Assembly (NCBI GenBank): GCA_964035545.1
Contig: OZ037766.1
Location: 16,014,722 to 16,074,721, forward strand
Reading direction: 5' to 3'
DNA from: Bugula neritina
Lineage: Eukaryota > Bryozoa > Gymnolaemata > Cheilostomatida > Bugulidae
Length of the DNA stretch: 60,000 bases
Shown: positions 56,501 through 60,000 of the stretch, one piece after another
Numbering within the stretch: the first letter of the stretch is position 1
Layout: each line of letters begins with the position of its first letter
Program-made: the position numbers and the translations under genes
Notes under the pieces: generated by a model
Told to the model about the DNA's origin: nothing
Databases searched by the model: none
What the model saw: only the letters and a program-made list of their open reading frames with translations

Positions 56501-59400
56501 CCACAGTCTAGCTATGGAGCTCCACCATCTGGTCCTCCTAGTGGCATGGGGTTTGACTCTGGATATCCTGCCCAACCTGGTGGTTCTTATCCTCCAGCAC
56601 CAGGTGCTTTCCCACCCTCAGCAGGTATTCACTGCATTATCAGCATTTTATTATAATGACTAAATTATTAGTGCTAACGTGTCTCATCTGTCTACATTCA
56701 GGTCTACCACTTTTTTCTAAAAATACATTTTAATTAAAGATGGATCATATACTCTTTCTTTAAAAATACCAATATCTGTATATGTGTGATATTCTAATAC
56801 AATTATGAAAGACTAGGTGTGGTCTAAAGTACAAGAATTACTACATGGAATAATTCTGAGGATGGTTAGGCATGTCTGCTAGTATGAGTAGGAGTTTATC
56901 CTACTCCCTGTGTTAAAGTTCAAGTATTTAAAAATTGTATAAGTCTGCAGCTGAACGTACAGACTAAAGGAATGTTTCAAACATCCATTATGAAAGCTTG
57001 TAATATGATTTCTTTATTGAAAGATTTCTATGCACCCATTATATAAGCGCCTGACAATAAACATTTGAAGTTTTGTTCCCATCTTTAAAGAGTACAACTG
57101 AATCCGAAGGTTATTTTATCTATTATCTTCTAACACAAACATTGTCAAGACAAGAGGCACAATTAATTACATTTGGAATTAGGATTTTTCGCTTATTCAC
57201 GAGTGATGAGAGTTCTATCAGAGTTTTTTCTATCACTAAATTCCATCCAGATACTTCGCTGCCGGTTCTGGTTTGTGTAAACTCATGACATCACGAGGTA
57301 GCCAAGTCAGCCTCATGCAGCTATAGTATTTGTTTATTTAAATTAATCTGACATTGTTCTAATCTACATTCAATGAGCTAATACGTCTCATTAACAGTAG
57401 CTTTTGGCCAGATAAAACATGTACCTCTTTCTCCATAAACAATTTCGGAGAGCTCTGTTTATGCTAAGACGTATTGTGAAATGCTGGCATTGACGTGCGT
57501 TACAGTCGTCAGTATTTGAAAACTTTTAAAATGTAATCATTGGAAGAGCCAAAGAATACGCTGTCCATGCAAAGTTTTACCAAGCCACTTGATATTCAGA
57601 GTATGCTGTCTTGTATTGTGTTCCAATTTTTCTTGTTGGAGTAACAACTGTTTAGATGTTGTATTTTACTGCTGGCATGAATTGATGGTAAAAGTTGACG
57701 TTGAAAACATGTTTGGTTTGGACAGTTATGTAGTATTTAGGAGAAACTGCATAATTAAAATTGTTTGTGTTAAACAGAAAGATTCTTGTAGGTAATCAGC
57801 ATTTGCAAAAAACTGATAGTTATAGAATCATGCGATCCGATTCTTTCAACCTGTATTTTTTATTTCTTGGCCTTAGATCTTAAGCATTTGGTTATGCAGT
57901 GCTCTTTTGTTAATTGGGAGATTTGGTTAATATCAGATAAAAGAAACATAACATATATAAGAAAAGATAACTGTTGTTTAGAAATCAAAAGTGAAATTAG
58001 ATATTTCCAAAAAAGCTTAGATATGGTTGAATATAGTGCAGCATTTTGACAGTGTCAAGCAATACTTAATTTAAAATTTGTTGAGAAAATAGAATCTTCT
58101 TATAACCAATACAATAGAATTTTTCTCAGCTTTTTGATTATTTAGTATTATATTTGCATTGCACTTTGTAATTTGGTGTTATATGAAAACTTTTTTTAAT
58201 GACAGCCTATGCAAAGTTATAGAAACACATGTATAGAAAAATGAGCATAAACTATTGAGTTAAGCATAGAAAAATATATAACCTACTATTAAGGTTACCT
58301 ATAATATATGTGTTTCAAAGGTGGGCCTCCTGGTGGATATGGTGCACCTGGCAGTTACCAGCCACCACCAGCAGCCCCTGTAGCTTATCAACCACCACCA
58401 GTTCAGGGCGGCTACCAACAACAGCCACCCCCTCAAGGCGGTTACCAACAACCACCCCCTCAAGGCGGCTACCAACAGCCACCCCCTCAAGGCGGCTACC
58501 AACAACAGCCACCCCCTCAAGGCGGCTACCAACAACAGCCACCCCCTCAAGGCGGTTATCAACAACCACCACCAGTTCAAGGTCAACAACCAAGTGGAGG
58601 CTATCAACAGCCACCAAAGCAACAATCGGTACTTAAATTATTTTTGATTAGCATTTGAACATAAACATCGGAGTTATTCCCACATCAATTTGGCTGAAGT
58701 TCAACAGTTGCGTGTTTTCACACCCGTAGTTGAACATGGCAGCAAGATATTTTTAAAAATCAATTTTTGCTCATCTATAAAAGATGTCTCAGCTTCTGCT
58801 AGCACCAATATGTCTTCCTGTCATAAATTTGAAATTGTTTTTAGGGAACGGCAGCTCTGGCCAAGGACTTCTCCAAAATGGCTACCATGGGTACTGCTGA
58901 AAAGTTTCAGGGCACTATTAAGCCTGCCCATCCATTTAATGCTGAGCAAGACTGTGAGATCCTCCGTAAAGCAATGAAAGGAATGGGTATGAGATATTGT
59001 TGGGCCAGAATATTGTGTATCCCAAGTATTTGGAGTATGCCAGTGTATTTCTTGTTTTTATGATTTAAATCCTCTGATTATATAATAATTTAACATGTTT
59101 TGCTTAGCATCAGTTTCAATGAGATGTAAAAACATGATACTAATGCATATTCCCGAAATACCTTCCACATAGTAGCATTACTCATGATACTTGAAACTGA
59201 AAAAGCTGAAACATAGACACAGGTCCAACTTTTCACAGACTAGTATAAGATATTTTGCTTAAAATTAGTATATAGAATGTATTCACCATGTTATGTCATT
59301 TCTAGGCACTGATGAACAAGCTATCATTGATATTGTGAGAAACAGATCTAATGTTCAACGACAGCAAATAAAGAAGCTTTTTAAAACTATGTATGGCAAG
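50546..59400 (+). CDS. Annexin with long Pro/Gly/Gln-rich tail (partial, runs off right edge)
   Basis: Exons of the long form: 50546-50638, 51055-51132, 52579-52768, 54065-54130, 56436-56624, 58321-58628, 58845-58986 and 59306-59400, all in phase, 387 residues so far. The start is a Ser-rich acidic/basic segment (1-31), then a Lys/His-rich stretch (32-57), then about 270 residues of YPP, PGGY, GAYPP and QPPPQGGY repeats. The annexin core begins in exon 7 (FQGTIKPAHPFNAEQDCEIL) with the type II calcium-loop motif KGMG-TDEQ, followed by IIDIVRNRSNVQRQQIKKLF. Repeats 2-4 lie beyond 60000. The architecture resembles vertebrate ANXA7/ANXA11, calcium-dependent phospholipid-binding proteins with low-complexity tails; the SR-like extreme N-terminus differs. 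Orthology to one vertebrate annexin cannot be settled here. Confidence 0.93.
55304..55446 (+). CDS. Alternative last exon of the annexin gene
   Basis: This exon begins after TTGGGTTGTAG with the same phase (G|GA) as the exon at 56436, so it can replace it. It encodes 46 residues of the same composition, with three tandem SYPGGAPPP-type repeats, and ends with TGA at 55444-55446. AATAAA follows at 55605-55610 with a GT/T-rich stretch downstream. The predicted short isoform would be tail only, with no annexin repeats. Splicing to the exon ending at 54130 is inferred from phase. Confidence 0.75.
55605..55610 (+). terminator. Poly(A) signal for the short annexin isoform
   Basis: AATAAA lies 159 bases after the TGA of the alternative last exon and is followed by GTGGTG and T-rich sequence, a normal cleavage/polyadenylation context. 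A second AATAAA is at about 55704. Confidence 0.65.
58402..58580 (+). repeat. In-frame QPPPQGGY-type coding repeat in the annexin gene
   Basis: A 24- to 27-bp unit encoding QQ(Q)PPPQGGY is repeated about six times within one exon. Units differ mainly by gain or loss of a CAA/CAG codon, so length variation stays in frame. Confidence 0.9.
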
Positions 59401-60000
59401 GTAAGATGATCAGCTACAAGTTTGTAGTATTGCTAGAACTTGATGCAGTGTCGAAATACTTTTTGGTGCATGCTGGAATATTCTATGACCTATGTTATAA
59501 ACTCGTATAACTGATTTTCTGCCCTGTAACGCTAAACAATTCAAAATAATTTTTAAAAAAATGGATTACTATTATACTACAAGTACATTTAAAAAGCAGT
59601 GCTATGCTCAGCGTACTGCATGGTTGAACTGAGTGAAACTCAGACAAGCTGTAGCTCTGTTTAGCTATGGTAATACTTAGCATGTCTTTCATATGTTCAG
59701 TCTCTAACCACAGAATTGAAATTTTAAATATAAAATTGTGGGTTGGTTCAGTAGGCTAGACTTTTCCGTACTTCCCTAAAGGCGTAAGGTGATTTCAAAT
59801 TACGTAAAACCTAGAATGATATCCATAACGTGCTTCTAATTATTGTCTTGAGTCGGTGGCTAGACGGTTAGATATATAAGGAAGAGTAGAAGACATGGCA
59901 GAGGTCCAACAAGTCTTGCTGGTTGTAATCAATATTGTAATTGTAAACACATCCGACTATAATGAATGAAAATATTTCTGAAGTCACTGGAATATCATTA
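59401..60000. other. Annexin intron at the window edge
   Basis: The GTAAGATG donor at 59401 opens an intron that runs to the window end. A weak tRNA-like word (GTCGGTGGCTAGACGGTTAG, about 59852) hints at another SINE, but the rest does not match the family. Confidence 0.5.

Noticed and set aside
57589-58049. Two ORFs of 60-68 codons in the annexin intron
   Set aside because: No homology, no splice logic with the flanking exons, and composition like intron DNA.
1-60000. CRISPR arrays, operons, bacterial promoters or riboswitches
   Set aside because: The window is clearly eukaryotic; tandem arrays here are minisatellites or coding repeats and none has a direct-repeat/spacer pattern.

Overview
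This is a eukaryotic (animal) window: AT-rich, intron-rich nuclear DNA, probably from a marine or other invertebrate. Every host gene I can recognise is a conserved metazoan gene with small exons split by GT-AG introns. The strongest lineage hint is two different Ty3/gypsy LTR retrotransposons plus many tRNA-derived SINEs and MITEs, a mix common in molluscs and other spiralians. The species cannot be fixed from sequence alone.

Layout. 566-8179: a complete, GC-rich Ty3/gypsy element on the minus strand, with apparently identical 409-bp LTRs, a tRNA-Leu primer-binding site, gag, pol and a textbook -1 frameshift signal. 10733-15919 (+): MOB1, complete in four exons. 17140-27861 (-): SCYL2 pseudokinase, complete in sixteen exons, tail-to-tail with MOB1. 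28932-31777: a second gypsy element (Mag-like) whose right LTR is inverted, yet which is bounded by a perfect 5-bp target duplication. 33840-36861 (+): ZDHHC21-like palmitoyltransferase, complete in seven exons. 38654-45426 (+): LRMDA (C10orf11)-like leucine-rich-repeat gene in seven exons, one intron looking U12-type. 45911-46864 (-): a small two-exon membrane-protein gene I do not recognise. 50546-59400 (+), running off the right edge: an annexin with a very long Pro/Gly/Tyr/Gln-rich N-terminal tail and an internal alternative last exon with its own poly(A) signal.

The host genes are not an operon or pathway. MOB1 (Hippo/NDR signalling), SCYL2 (clathrin/endosome traffic), ZDHHC21 (membrane S-acylation), LRMDA (a Rab32/38-linked organelle protein) and an annexin are independent neighbours; MOB1/SCYL2 and LRMDA/small membrane gene are convergent, SCYL2/ZDHHC21 divergent.

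The most unusual structures are: (1) the gypsy element with inverted LTRs and intact TSD, joined at a 7-nt microhomology between pol and the complement of its PBS; (2) a 13-copy minisatellite in SCYL2 that is a tandem duplication of the exon-13 3' splice site; (3) the slippery heptamer plus 11-bp hairpin between gag and pol of the first element; (4) the alternative terminal exon that would make an annexin tail without its annexin core. Exon coordinates were derived by reading splice sites and checking reading-frame continuity; all the genes called complete close in frame. No transcript data were available.
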